Translations under genes and position numbers: made by a program
The notes under the pieces: model-generated
What the model was told of the DNA's origin: nothing
What the model saw: only the letters and a program-made list of their open reading frames with translations
Database searches by the model: none
DNA from: GCA-2712985 sp964515905
GTDB lineage: Bacteria; Pseudomonadota; Alphaproteobacteria; UBA7887
Length of the DNA: 64,000 nucleotides
NCBI GenBank assembly: GCA_964515905.1
Contig: CAZEWK010000033.1
Location: 8,090-72,089, forward strand
Direction of reading: 5' to 3'
In this document: one piece after another, positions 1-9,292 of the stretch
Position numbering within the stretch: the first letter of the stretch is position 1
Layout of the letters: every line of letters begins with the position of its first letter

Positions 1-37
1 AGTATTTGTAGATTGCACCCTGTAGAGGATTGGTAAA

Positions 38-925
38 ATGTTAATTGAAGAAGTACTGAAACATCCGACAGAGTTAATAACCGAAGATCAAAGGCAGTTA
101 TATTTTGAAAACGGTTGCGTTCGACTCGAAGGCCTGATTTCAGTGGATTGGATAGAAAGATTACGCGCCGCAAGTTTCGAGATGATAGAGCGTAGTCGGA
201 CTGTTGCCAAAAACGACAAGATATTTGTCCTGGAGAAAGGTCACAGTTGCGAGACACCTAGGTTAAAAAGAGTCACTAGTCCGGTGTCACACCATGAAGA
301 ATTTTGGCATTTTGCATCAACTTCCAAAATCGTGGAGGTCGTGTCAGATGTTGTTGGTCCAAACGTTCGTTTCCATCATTCGAAATTGAATTATAAGTGG
401 GCTGACGGAGGCCAACGGTTCGATTGGCATCAAGATATACAGGCTTGGCCTCACACAAACTATAGTCCTGTGACGGTGGTTTTGCTGATGGAAGATGTTG
501 AAATGGACCAGGGACCTCTAGTTGCAATAAAAGGGAGTCACACAGGTCCTCTTTATAATCTCTACGACGAACGGGATAACTTTGTTATTCGGATTGATGA
601 CACGGAGCTGAACTGGATAACTGAGGATGTAAAAGAATACATGGTGGGAGCAGCTGGGACTGTATTTTTACTAAATTGCAGAACAATACATGGATCGACT
701 ACTAATCATTCTTCCCGAAAACGACCCCTACTGTTGAACGTCTATTCATCAGCGGATGCATTCCCCTATGGGGCGAACCCCATTCCTAGCAAATTCGATG
801 GCGTAATTGTAAAAGGTGTTCCAGCGCGTTGGTCGCATCATGATCCTAGACCTTGCCAAGTACCACCCGACTGGTCTCAAGGCTATACGGGTCCTTGGGA
901 TCACCAGAAACGAAAAACTTCTTAA
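38..925 (+). CDS. PhyH-family Fe(II)/2-oxoglutarate dioxygenase (paralogue 1)
   Basis: A 295-residue phytanoyl-CoA dioxygenase-like oxygenase, expected to couple 2-oxoglutarate decarboxylation to hydroxylation of a small organic substrate. The facial triad is visible as H131-x-D133 (in WHQD) and a distal His at about 218 (CRTIHGS), and Arg229 is placed to bind 2-oxoglutarate. There is no signal peptide, so it should be cytoplasmic. The ATG follows an AGAGGAT ribosome-binding site. It is clearly homologous over its whole length to the PhyH protein at 12973-13872, sharing HHSKLN, HTNYSP, NCRT(I/V)HGS, SADAF and HHDPRPC. It is convergent with another PhyH gene. Family and cofactor are secure; the substrate cannot be read from sequence. 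Confidence 0.88.
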   Translation: MLIEEVLKHPTELITEDQRQLYFENGCVRLEGLISVDWIERLRAASFEMIERSRTVAKNDKIFVLEKGHSCETPRLKRVTSPVSHHEEFWHFASTSKIVEVVSDVVGPNVRFHHSKLNYKWADGGQRFDWHQDIQAWPHTNYSPVTVVLLMEDVEMDQGPLVAIKGSHTGPLYNLYDERDNFVIRIDDTELNWITEDVKEYMVGAAGTVFLLNCRTIHGSTTNHSSRKRPLLLNVYSSADAFPYGANPIPSKFDGVIVKGVPARWSHHDPRPCQVPPDWSQGYTGPWDHQKRKTS

Positions 926-955
926 GAACCGGAAAGAAGGCACGGGGTCTTTTGC

Positions 956-1759
956 TTATGAATTCAGAGAAATAATTGCGTCTTCATTGACGGGTATGAC
1001 GGGAGACCAGTTCTGTGAGCGTAGATAGTCGGGCCGCGGCTCAGGCACGTCATGAGGATGATTAGAGACCCGATTAAAACAAAAATATACTTGCCAACGA
1101 TCATGGGCGGATAAATTATGCCCAGAGGCATGAAGTAAGTTGCAATGGAACAGTACGGCATCGCCAGGTTGCCCGGTAATTGCGATTGGTTTTGGTCCTG
1201 TTTGAAGTGTCTTTTTAACGTGGTCTGGATCCATCGCAATAAATTTATAGGTGGTAGTTGCGTCCCAACGGGGGTTAATTTTCCCATTTCTGTGGCTGCC
1301 TGGTTGGAAATGAAGGCACCCACCAAACTCTGTGGCTTCATCAAGCATGATCATGAATGTAACTAAATCAGGCCGCTCTATGCCGTCAGAATTCCACTGG
1401 CCAAAATCTTGATGCCATGGCCACACACTTCCCTCAATGGCTCCTTTCATATTAATTTTACTATGATGAAGATATAAAGCCTCGTCTTGAAGAACTTGTT
1501 GCACGGGTTCAAGAACTCTTGGCAGGCGATAGGTTGCGTTATAAATATTTGAGCCAGTTGGTCCATCCGTCTCATGCATTCGTAGCATGAGTTTTGGCAC
1601 TCCAGCTGCCCCTTCTCTAACAACACATTCAGCCTCGACGCCAGCAATACGATTGGCCTCAAGTCTAAGAATACTTATTTCTCGCTCTGAAAATAATTTC
1701 CTGAATACCAAAAAGCCGTTCTGGTCAAAATCAGAAATTTGATTGGCACTAAGCGTCAT
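956..1759 (-). CDS. PhyH-family dioxygenase, ectoine-hydroxylase-like
   Basis: A 267-residue Fe(II)/2-oxoglutarate-dependent dioxygenase. Metal ligands are H116-x-D118 (WHQDFGQW) and H210 (NLLHASG), with R221 (DRWQVYF) for the co-substrate. The WHQDF..W...DG stretch resembles the EctD subgroup of PhyH enzymes, but no ectoine biosynthesis genes lie nearby, so hydroxylation of some other polar metabolite is equally possible. An AAAGGA Shine-Dalgarno sits 9 nt before the ATG. It is much more distant from the two other PhyH proteins in this window than those are from each other. It is probably co-transcribed downstream of the acyl-CoA ligase at 1861-3375, about 100 bp away on the same strand. Confidence 0.85.
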   Translation of the reverse strand: MTLSANQISDFDQNGFLVFRKLFSEREISILRLEANRIAGVEAECVVREGAAGVPKLMLRMHETDGPTGSNIYNATYRLPRVLEPVQQVLQDEALYLHHSKINMKGAIEGSVWPWHQDFGQWNSDGIERPDLVTFMIMLDEATEFGGCLHFQPGSHRNGKINPRWDATTTYKFIAMDPDHVKKTLQTGPKPIAITGQPGDAVLFHCNLLHASGHNLSAHDRWQVYFCFNRVSNHPHDVPEPRPDYLRSQNWSPVIPVNEDAIISLNS

Positions 1760-1860
1760 AAAACGAATTCCTTTGATCGGCTATTTCATTCCCATAAACT
1801 AATAGCGTTTTACAGTCTCGGTGGATGAGTATGCGCAAAAAGTCAAAAATACCACAGATT

Positions 1861-3375
1861 TTACCTTTTTAAATAGCTTTCTCGCAATTTCCGTTTGTAT
1901 ATTTTCCCTGAGTCTTCACGTGGGAGTTTGTCATGAAAAGTAACGAATTTGGGGACCTTAAAATTGGCCATATTTTTACGAATGAATGATTTTACATCCT
2001 CCGGCCCTAAACAAGTCCCTGGTTCTGCCTGTATGGCTGCGACGATGGCCTCACCATACTCCGATTCTGGTACACCAAAAATTGCGCAATCTTGGACGCC
2101 TTTTAGATCGATTAGCACAGCCTCTATCTCGGCTGGGTAAATGTTGACTCCACCCGAAATTATCATGTCAGACTTGCGGTCGCATAGAAAAAGATAATTG
2201 TCTTCATCCAGGTAACCCCGATCATCGTTTGTAATTAGACCATTGCGCGATATCTCCTCTCTTTTGGCTTCGTCTTTGTAATAGGTAAACTTATTGCCCT
2301 GTCCTGAGGAAACAAAAATGTCTCCAATTTTTCTTGGGCCTACAGGTTCTCCATGCTCATCATGGATTTGTATTGAGCAATTTTCTATTGGTCGTCCGAC
2401 AGTGCCCACTTTGGAAAGCCATTCATCACTGGTAACATAAGAAATAAGTCCTGCCTCAGTCGAGCCGTAGTATTCGTTTATTATTGGACCCAACCAGTCA
2501 ATCATTTTCCGTTTTATCTGGGCTGCACAAGGCGCAGCACCGTGTACAATGTTTTCTAAGCTCGTCAGGTCATATTCGTTCTTTTGGACTTCAGACAATT
2601 GTAGCAATCGAACGAACATTGTTGGAACCATGTGGGCATGAGTGATTGAGTGTTTTTCAATGATGTACAAGAACTCCCTTGCATTAAAACGCGGCATTAG
2701 AATTAAATCTCCACCAAGGGAAATTACGGCTCTCGCATACGCATTCGGTGCGCTATGGTACAAAGGTCCAGTTAAAAGAGCCTTAGCGCCTGGCCGAAGT
2801 CCAAACCCAATACGAAGGTGCGCAATCATTGTGTTTTGTTGTTTGGGTGTAGCAGGGGTTCTTCTTACTCCTTTGGGTTTTCCGGTTGTACCAGATGTAT
2901 AGATCATGCTTCCCCGGGATGCTTGAGGTTGATTCGGCCACGGCCTTAAATCTTTTTTCCATGTATTCCAATTTTGTGAGGTAGCGTGGGGGGGGAGGCC
3001 CCTTGATTTCAATTTGTAGGCTGTTTGCAGCTCAAGAGATGGTTCCACGAGGATAAGAGGTATTTTGTTCTCCAGTATCAAAGGTATTTTTGTCGCTAAG
3101 TCGGTATGAGCGACGATTAACTTCGCGTCCGAATTCAGAAGTATGTAGACTATTTCTGATTCCTTAAAATGCCAGTTTATGGGAACAGGATATGCGCCGA
3201 GCAGGCCTGCCGCATAGGTAACTTCAAGAAATTCTATGCCGTTTCTTAATAATAAAGCGACTGAATCACCGTGGCCTACTCCGAGTTCAAAAAGCCCTTG
3301 TACGATTTTTTTGGTGGAAAGATGAAAGTCATTTAATGTTATGCGTTTGTCTTGAGTGACTAACCAGTGTTCCAT
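1861..3375 (-). CDS. AMP-binding acyl-CoA synthetase
   Basis: An adenylate-forming ligase of about 504 residues that should activate a carboxylic acid to its acyl-CoA through an acyl-AMP intermediate. The P-loop YTSGTTGKPKGV, the YYGSTEAG motif, the hinge segment DRKSDMIISGGVNIYPAEIE and the C-terminal catalytic lysine (SGKIYKRK) are all present. The reading frame is open upstream to 3447, but the internal ATG at 3375 is preceded by GGAAAAAGG about 3 nt away. It also places the N-terminus where the family usually starts, so that start is preferred. Chain length and substrate are unknown. The neighbouring PhyH gene suggests a joint role in degrading an unusual organic acid, which is inference. 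Confidence 0.87.
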   Translation of the reverse strand: MEHWLVTQDKRITLNDFHLSTKKIVQGLFELGVGHGDSVALLLRNGIEFLEVTYAAGLLGAYPVPINWHFKESEIVYILLNSDAKLIVAHTDLATKIPLILENKIPLILVEPSLELQTAYKLKSRGLPPHATSQNWNTWKKDLRPWPNQPQASRGSMIYTSGTTGKPKGVRRTPATPKQQNTMIAHLRIGFGLRPGAKALLTGPLYHSAPNAYARAVISLGGDLILMPRFNAREFLYIIEKHSITHAHMVPTMFVRLLQLSEVQKNEYDLTSLENIVHGAAPCAAQIKRKMIDWLGPIINEYYGSTEAGLISYVTSDEWLSKVGTVGRPIENCSIQIHDEHGEPVGPRKIGDIFVSSGQGNKFTYYKDEAKREEISRNGLITNDDRGYLDEDNYLFLCDRKSDMIISGGVNIYPAEIEAVLIDLKGVQDCAIFGVPESEYGEAIVAAIQAEPGTCLGPEDVKSFIRKNMANFKVPKFVTFHDKLPREDSGKIYKRKLRESYLKR

Positions 3376-3545
3376 ATACCTTTTTCCAGCCAGGTTCCAT
3401 ATGTAGTATAAAAACGTTTTACTATATGCTAGCCACAACAGTGCCACAATTAGCCACTAAGATATCTACATAACCAGACAATTAAGAGACGAGCAATTTT
3501 TGTCGAGATTCACTAATTTATTGGTCAAGAAAAAAATAGTGTTTC

Positions 3546-5999
3546 ATGCCTAAAACGAAAAGCTATTCTCGTTTATTCGGAATCTTAAGCATACTCGCGT
3601 TTATGGGGGTGGTTGGACTCCTTTGCGTTGTTGGTTTGACCGCTTGGGGTTTACATCATTATTCTCGGGGTCTTCCTGAATACTCCCAGTTAGAGGACTA
3701 CGAGCCACCAACGGTGACACGTATCCATGCGGGGGATGGGCGTTTACTTGCAGAATATGCTGAGGAACAAAGGGTCTTTGTTCCTATAGGGTCGATCCCA
3801 ACAATGGTCGTTAATGCATTTATTGCTGCAGAAGACAAAAATTTTTCTAGCCATCCTGGTGTTGACGTATTTGGGGTAGGAAGAGCTGTAATTCAGAATA
3901 TTGGCAACGTGATTACAGGGCGAAGGATGATCGGAGCATCAACAATCACACAGCAGGTAGCAAAGAATTTTTTGCTTACAAATGAAGTTTCAATAAACCG
4001 AAAAATAAAAGAAATAATCCTGGCAGTAAGAATTGAGAGGGCATTACTGAAGGATCGTATAATGGAGTTATACCTTAACGAGATTTATTTAGGTAAGCGA
4101 TCTTATGGAGTAGCCGCAGCCGCACTCAATTATTTTAATAAGTCACTTGAGGACTTAACAATCAATGAAGTTGCTTTTCTTGCAGGATTACCAAAGGCTC
4201 CAAACGCCTACCACCCGGAACACAATACTGCTGCAGCTATTGGCAGAAGAAACTATGTTTTAGGTCGAATGTTGGAAGACGGCTACATAGACAAGAAAGA
4301 ATTTTCTTCGGCCCGAACCGAAGACCTTCTGTTAAGGGTCAGAAATAAAGAAGAGGTTGTGCATGCACCGTTCTTTGCCGAAGAAGTACGGCGGAAAATC
4401 GCAGAAACTTATGGGGAAAGTATTTTATATCGTGGTGGCTTATCCGTCCGCACAACTATTCGACCTCAACTTCAAAAATTTGCCTCTGATGCCTTGCAAG
4501 ATGGTCTTATTTCCTACGATAAGAAGCATGGCTGGAGAGGACCGGTGTCTCGGATCTCTGACACTACAGTATGGATGACGGAACTATCGAAAATAGTGCC
4601 TCCACCAGCTAAAGAGCGATGGCATTTGGCGGTTGTGCTTAGGACAGAGACAAACTTTGCACGCATTGGGTTTAGAGATGGTACAGAGGGCTCTATTCCA
4701 TTAACAGAACTAACGTGGGCGCGATCATGGCGGGAGGGTCAGAAATTGGGTCCAGAAATTACGTCTGTCTCTCAAGTGCTGTCCCCTGGAGACGTAATTT
4801 TCGTTGAAGGTATACGGAGTGTAGCTGAAGAATCGGGTGCGGTGGATCCAATCTTTTCTCTTTGTCAGGTGCCGGAGGTTGAGGGTGCCCTACTAGCATT
4901 AGACCCACATACCGGGAGAGTTCTGGCTATGGTGGGAGGTTGGAGTTTCCAGGAGAGTCAATTTAACCGCGCAACTCAAGCTCAACGTCAACCAGGTTCC
5001 GCCTTTAAGCCCTTTGTATATTTAGCCGCAATCGAGGCTGGTTACACACCAGCAAGCGTTGTTTTGGATGCTCCATTTGTTATTGATCAAGGATCTGACC
5101 TTGGCGTTTGGAAGCCCGAGAACTATGGGCGTGAATTTGGTGGTCCGTCAACACTTAGACTGGGTATCGAAAAATCAAAAAATCTTATGACGGTCCGTTT
5201 AGCCAATTCTATAGGAATGGAACGCGTACTTGATGTAGCTAGAAGGTTTGATATCGGTCAGTTTCCGCCACATTTATCTATAGCGCTTGGGTCGGGTGAG
5301 ACCACCCTTTTGAGATTAACTGCTGCTTATGCAATGATCATAAATGGTGGGAAACGTGTCCAGCCAGCTTTGATCGAAAGAATTCAAGACCGTGATGGAC
5401 GTACGATTATGCGTCGAGATCAAAGGGAGTGTACAGAATGCCAAGGCCCCCTAAATTTCTATCCCACCGCACCACGATTGATAGATTATCGATCACGAGT
5501 TACAGATCCGGCCACAGCTTTTCAAGTCACTTGGATGCTAAAAGGCGTTGTGGAACGTGGCACAGGCCGGACAGTTAGAGAGCTCGGAAGACCGTTGGCA
5601 GGTAAGACGGGTACGACTAACGATAGTTTAGACGCGTGGTTTATTGGATTTTCACCAGACCTTGTTGCAGGAGTATTTATTGGCTTTGATAAACCTAGAT
5701 CCCTCGGCGTAAAACAAACTGGTTCCAATGTTGCTGCACCTGTCTTTAAAAGATTTATGGAGTTGGCTACAAAAAACCAACCTCCAGTGCCGTTTCGTAT
5801 TCCTCGTGGAATTCGAATGGTTCGCATCGATGCTGAAAATGGCAACTTGCCGGATGGAAAGACGGAACGCCTTATTCTCGAAGCCTTTAAACCTGGTACA
5901 GAACCAAGTAGGAATACTAATGGAGTTGCAAGTTCCCGTGACGAACAACCCAACAAACCAGTTGAAGGTTCATCACGTTTCGATAGTGGGTTATATTAA
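3546..5999 (+). CDS. mrcA: Penicillin-binding protein 1A (bifunctional transglycosylase/transpeptidase)
   Basis: An 817-residue class A PBP that polymerises lipid II and cross-links peptidoglycan on the periplasmic face. A single N-terminal membrane anchor spans about residues 9-35. The GT51 domain follows, with catalytic Glu96 in AAEDKNF and the GASTITQQVAKN motif at about 130-141. The transpeptidase domain has the serine nucleophile S485-x-x-K488 (GSAFK), S544-K-N546 and K687-T-G-T. The length between the two domains leaves room for the OB-like insert typical of PBP1A. The C-terminal tail is low-complexity and polar. The gene precedes prfB by 85 bp on the same strand, a common alphaproteobacterial arrangement. 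The product call is secure. Confidence 0.95.
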   Translation: MPKTKSYSRLFGILSILAFMGVVGLLCVVGLTAWGLHHYSRGLPEYSQLEDYEPPTVTRIHAGDGRLLAEYAEEQRVFVPIGSIPTMVVNAFIAAEDKNFSSHPGVDVFGVGRAVIQNIGNVITGRRMIGASTITQQVAKNFLLTNEVSINRKIKEIILAVRIERALLKDRIMELYLNEIYLGKRSYGVAAAALNYFNKSLEDLTINEVAFLAGLPKAPNAYHPEHNTAAAIGRRNYVLGRMLEDGYIDKKEFSSARTEDLLLRVRNKEEVVHAPFFAEEVRRKIAETYGESILYRGGLSVRTTIRPQLQKFASDALQDGLISYDKKHGWRGPVSRISDTTVWMTELSKIVPPPAKERWHLAVVLRTETNFARIGFRDGTEGSIPLTELTWARSWREGQKLGPEITSVSQVLSPGDVIFVEGIRSVAEESGAVDPIFSLCQVPEVEGALLALDPHTGRVLAMVGGWSFQESQFNRATQAQRQPGSAFKPFVYLAAIEAGYTPASVVLDAPFVIDQGSDLGVWKPENYGREFGGPSTLRLGIEKSKNLMTVRLANSIGMERVLDVARRFDIGQFPPHLSIALGSGETTLLRLTAAYAMIINGGKRVQPALIERIQDRDGRTIMRRDQRECTECQGPLNFYPTAPRLIDYRSRVTDPATAFQVTWMLKGVVERGTGRTVRELGRPLAGKTGTTNDSLDAWFIGFSPDLVAGVFIGFDKPRSLGVKQTGSNVAAPVFKRFMELATKNQPPVPFRIPRGIRMVRIDAENGNLPDGKTERLILEAFKPGTEPSRNTNGVASSRDEQPNKPVEGSSRFDSGLY

Positions 6000-6084
6000 T
6001 ATGAGTTGTTTTTAGTTCTGAAAGCGTACTGTTATAAACAACCTTTCAGATAAATGTCATAATTTAGAGTGAGTTAAGTCCTTT

Positions 6085-7216
6085 ATGCGCAGTGAAATTG
6101 AAAGTATTGCAAATGAACTTCGTCGGTCGTTGGCCTTACTAAGGGGGTATCTTTGACCCGGAAAAAGCACAAACACGTCTCGATGAACTGAATGTTCTTG
6201 CCGAAAATCCGGATCTTTGGTCAAGTCCTGAAAAGGCGCAGCAGGTGATGAGAGAGCGCAACCAGATTCAAAATTCAATCGACCAATATACGAAATTGGT
6301 CGAAGAGTTTGAGAATGCCACCGAACTAATTGAGTTGGGTGAAGCGGAAAATGATTCGCAAATAGTTTTGGAGTCTGAAGAGTTGCTCCGTGATTTGGCG
6401 AAGACAACTAATAAGCTAAAGTTGGAAGCAATGTTATCTGGTGAGGCCGATTCTAATGATTGTTTTGTCGAGATTCACGCCGGTGCAGGTGGAACAGAAA
6501 GCCTGGATTGGGCTTCTATGCTACGTCGGTTATACCTTAGATGGGCAGAGAACCGGGGTTTTGAAGTGGAACTAGTGGAAGAGAGTTTGGGGGAAGAGGC
6601 CGGCATTAAAACGGGGGTGGTAAAAATTCTTGGGCATAACGCTTATGGATGGTTGAAAACAGAGAGCGGTGTGCACCGTTTGGTAAGAATTTCACCTTTT
6701 GATTCTAATTCTAGACGTCATACTAGCTTTGCAAGCGTTTGGGTTTACCCAATGATCGATGAGTCTATCGAAGTGGAGATTGAAGACAAGGATCTAAGAG
6801 TTGATACTTACCGTGCTTCTGGGGCGGGCGGGCAACATGTGAACAAGACTGACTCCGCGGTTAGGATAACTCATAGTCCAACTGGCATTGTGGTTCAGTG
6901 CCAAAACCAGAGGTCTCAGCATAAGAATAGAGCGACAGCTATGAGTATGCTTAAATCCCGTTTATATGAATTAGAGTTACAAAAACGTGAAGCAAAAATG
7001 GCCGAGAAAGAGGCCGATAAAAAAGAAATCGGTTGGGGTCATCAAATCCGTTCCTATGTCTTACAGCCTTATCAAATGGTCAAGGATCTTCGAACGGGCA
7101 TCGAAACTAGTAATACTGTGGCTGTTTTAGATGGAAATATAGATAAATTTCTTAGTTCGGCTCTTGCGGCACAGGTAACAAACGATACAGATTCTGATAG
7201 GTCGGACACGTCCTAA
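6085..7216 (+). CDS. prfB: Peptide chain release factor 2, expressed by programmed +1 frameshift
   Basis: RF2 (376 residues after frameshifting) releases nascent chains at UGA and UAA. Translation starts at ATG 6085 and reads 23 codons to a UGA at 6154-6156. The ribosome then shifts +1 and continues in the frame beginning GAC at 6155. The slip site reads AGG GGG TAT CTT TGA C, identical to the classical E. coli signal with its internal Shine-Dalgarno. Downstream, the SPF recognition tripeptide is at about 203-205 and the catalytic GGQ loop at about 248-250. A gene model starting at the internal ATG 6245 would lose 53 residues of the N-terminal helical domain. The TAA stop is at 7214. Confidence 0.97.
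6139..6157 (+). promoter_or_regulatory. prfB programmed frameshift site (internal SD, CUU slippery codon, UGA)
   Basis: AGGGGG at 6142-6147 is the stimulatory internal Shine-Dalgarno. It is followed by TAT, the slippery CTT at 6151-6153, and the in-frame TGAC at 6154-6157. When RF2 is scarce, slow termination at UGA lets peptidyl-tRNA(Leu) slip +1 onto UUU and full-length RF2 is made, giving autoregulation. Both the spacing and the TGAC context match the known signal. Confidence 0.97.
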
Positions 7217-7295
7217 ATAGGCTAGAAGCTGGTTACGGAACAATATTTATTTGTTGTTTATTACTATTAATTTCCTTGCGAATCCTATAAATACT

Positions 7296-8090
7296 TTAGG
7301 ATTCAACTGTTATCCCATAGTCACTCGCCCATCCTAAACCAGATGAGGTTGAATTAGATGGGGTATATTCACAGCCTATCCAGCCAGAATAGTTTAAGGA
7401 ATCGATCACATTGAATAGGTGTTTGTAATTTAGTTCTCCAAGATTTGGCTCTTGGCGAGCCGATAACCCTGCCACCTGAAAGTGGCGAGTGATATCGATA
7501 TTATCATTAATAAGTTTCTCTAGGTCACCATGCATAATTTGTGCATGGAAAAGATCAAATTGTAGCCCAATATTTCTCTGATTTATTTCATTAATTAGTT
7601 TTTTTGCTTCCGGAACTTGGGTCAAGAAATAGCCCGGTATCGATCGCTTATTATTGATTGGTTCAATAAGAAGATTAATATTATGTTCGCTAGCCATTGC
7701 GGCGGCTAGTTTCAAATTATTTAGGAAGGTCGTTTTCGCTCTACAATAATTTGATTCCCCATCAATTATCCCTGCCATAACATGGATGTTAGGACAACTC
7801 AACTCAGAAGCGTAACGAAGAGCAAGCTGTATTGAGGAACTAAATTCAGCCTCTTTCCCTGGGATAGCTGCTAAACCACGATCACCATCCTTTGCATTTC
7901 CCGGTGGCGCGTTAAGCAGTATAATATCCAGTTGGTGATCCATTAATTGTTTTGCAATAGCATCAATAGACCAGTCATACGGGAATTGAACCTCTACACC
8001 TTTAAACCCATGTCCCGCCGCAGCCTCAAATCGATCCAGGAATTTGTATTCAGTGAATAACGTAGACAGATTTGCGGCAAGTTTTGGCAT
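7296..8090 (-). CDS. hyi: Hydroxypyruvate isomerase family protein (TIM barrel)
   Basis: A 264-residue xylose-isomerase-like TIM barrel of the Hyi/OtnI type, expected to interconvert hydroxypyruvate and tartronate semialdehyde, or to isomerise a 2-oxo-tetronate. The family signature EPIN is seen around residue 142, with D-x-FH-x-Q (FDLFHAQ) and a late Glu in the GCEYTPS segment as likely metal and catalytic ligands. The length is normal for the family. It lies 10 bp downstream of the M20 amidohydrolase on the same strand, so the two are probably one transcript. Hyi versus the 2-oxo-tetronate isomerase OtnI cannot be separated without the diagnostic neighbours of the tetronate pathway, which are absent here. 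Confidence 0.8.
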   Translation of the reverse strand: MPKLAANLSTLFTEYKFLDRFEAAAGHGFKGVEVQFPYDWSIDAIAKQLMDHQLDIILLNAPPGNAKDGDRGLAAIPGKEAEFSSSIQLALRYASELSCPNIHVMAGIIDGESNYCRAKTTFLNNLKLAAAMASEHNINLLIEPINNKRSIPGYFLTQVPEAKKLINEINQRNIGLQFDLFHAQIMHGDLEKLINDNIDITRHFQVAGLSARQEPNLGELNYKHLFNVIDSLNYSGWIGCEYTPSNSTSSGLGWASDYGITVES

Positions 8091-8100
8091 AATTAATCAG

Positions 8101-9264
8101 TTAGGGTTTTGCCAAGGCAGTTTCTACTAGCCTCACAAAGAAACTAGCCCCTACTGGAAGAATATCGTCGTTGAAATTATAGTGGGGATTGTGCAAGTGG
8201 GCACTCTCGCCAAGAACTCCGTTGCCTACCCAGGCATAAGCGCCAGGGAGTTCTTGGAGATAAAATGAAAAGTCTTCTGATCCCATTGTTTGCTCTTGGT
8301 TGACCGATTCTTGTCCAGTAACATCAATGGCAATTTCCCGCGCAAAATTTGCTTCTTTCTCATGGTTTATAGTCGGTGGGTACCCATGTTGGTAAGTAAA
8401 TTCTACATCCACCGAGTGCGCTGCGGCAATCCCATCGAGCATTTGCTTCATCTTCTGTTGGTTGTGTTTACCCAACTCATTATCAAAATACCGAACGGTT
8501 CCTCCGAACGTAACCGAATCAGGAATTACATTAAAGGCGTCACCACCATGAATCTTTGTGACTGAAATTACGAGTGTATCATGTGGGTCTGTGACTCTGG
8601 ATACTAGGCTTTGCAGTCCATTTACCATTAGTGAGCTAGCGATTATGGGATCCACAGCTTTATGGGGCATAGCACCATGCCCACCTTTTCCTTTGACGTT
8701 TACGGAGAATTGGTCTGCTGCGGCCATTACAGGCCCAGGGGAGACATGAATTTCGCCAGCTGGCGCTCCCGGCATATTGTGAACCCCGTATATCGAGTCG
8801 ACGGGGAAGCGCTCAAATAATCCGTCCTCCATCATGGCTCTGGCACCAGCAAACCCTTCTTCGGCAGGCTGGAAAATTAAGACGATAGTTCCCTGAAAAT
8901 TCATAGTTTCTGATAGATATTTTGCGGCTCCGAGCAACATGGCGGTGTGGCCATCGTGGCCGCAAGCATGCATGACCCCATTGTGGACGGAGGAGTAGGG
9001 TACCCCTGTTTCTTCAGTTATGGGTAGGGCGTCCATGTCTGCTCTGAGGCCCAGTGTTGGACCATTGCCGTTTTGAAGTACGGCAACAACACCGGTTCCA
9101 CCTATACCTTCTGTGATATCCTCTATGCCAAAAGATTTCAGAAGTTTCACAACTTGGCCAGCAGTGCGTTGTTCTTTATACGCTAATTCCGGATGCTTAT
9201 GAATGTCTTGGCGCCACTCCTTCATATCTTCGTGGTAGGCCGAAATACGATTGACGATTGGCAT
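8101..9264 (-). CDS. M20-family amidohydrolase (hippurate hydrolase-like)
   Basis: A 387-residue metallo-amidohydrolase of the M20D group that removes an acyl or aminoacyl group from an amino-acid amide (for example N-acyl amino acids). The di-metal site is readable: MHACGHDGHT supplies the Cys/His ligands, and the EEG of QPAEEGFAGA supplies the general-base and metal Glu. The RADMDALP motif and a C-terminal MGSEDFSFY are also typical of HipO/IAA-amidase-like enzymes. No signal peptide is present. An AAGGA ribosome-binding site stands 7 nt before the ATG. It is transcribed ahead of hyi and divergently from the AMP-binding gene at 9293. Substrate specificity is not predictable. Confidence 0.88.
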   Translation of the reverse strand: MPIVNRISAYHEDMKEWRQDIHKHPELAYKEQRTAGQVVKLLKSFGIEDITEGIGGTGVVAVLQNGNGPTLGLRADMDALPITEETGVPYSSVHNGVMHACGHDGHTAMLLGAAKYLSETMNFQGTIVLIFQPAEEGFAGARAMMEDGLFERFPVDSIYGVHNMPGAPAGEIHVSPGPVMAAADQFSVNVKGKGGHGAMPHKAVDPIIASSLMVNGLQSLVSRVTDPHDTLVISVTKIHGGDAFNVIPDSVTFGGTVRYFDNELGKHNQQKMKQMLDGIAAAHSVDVEFTYQHGYPPTINHEKEANFAREIAIDVTGQESVNQEQTMGSEDFSFYLQELPGAYAWVGNGVLGESAHLHNPHYNFNDDILPVGASFFVRLVETALAKP

Positions 9265-9292
9265 ATGAAAGTCCTTAGTTGTTCATTATTCA

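Noticed and set aside
7280..7304. GAATCCTA/TAGGATTC hairpin as terminator between prfB and hyi
   Set aside because: No T-tract follows on either strand and the stem overlaps the hyi stop codon; it is AT-rich and weak.
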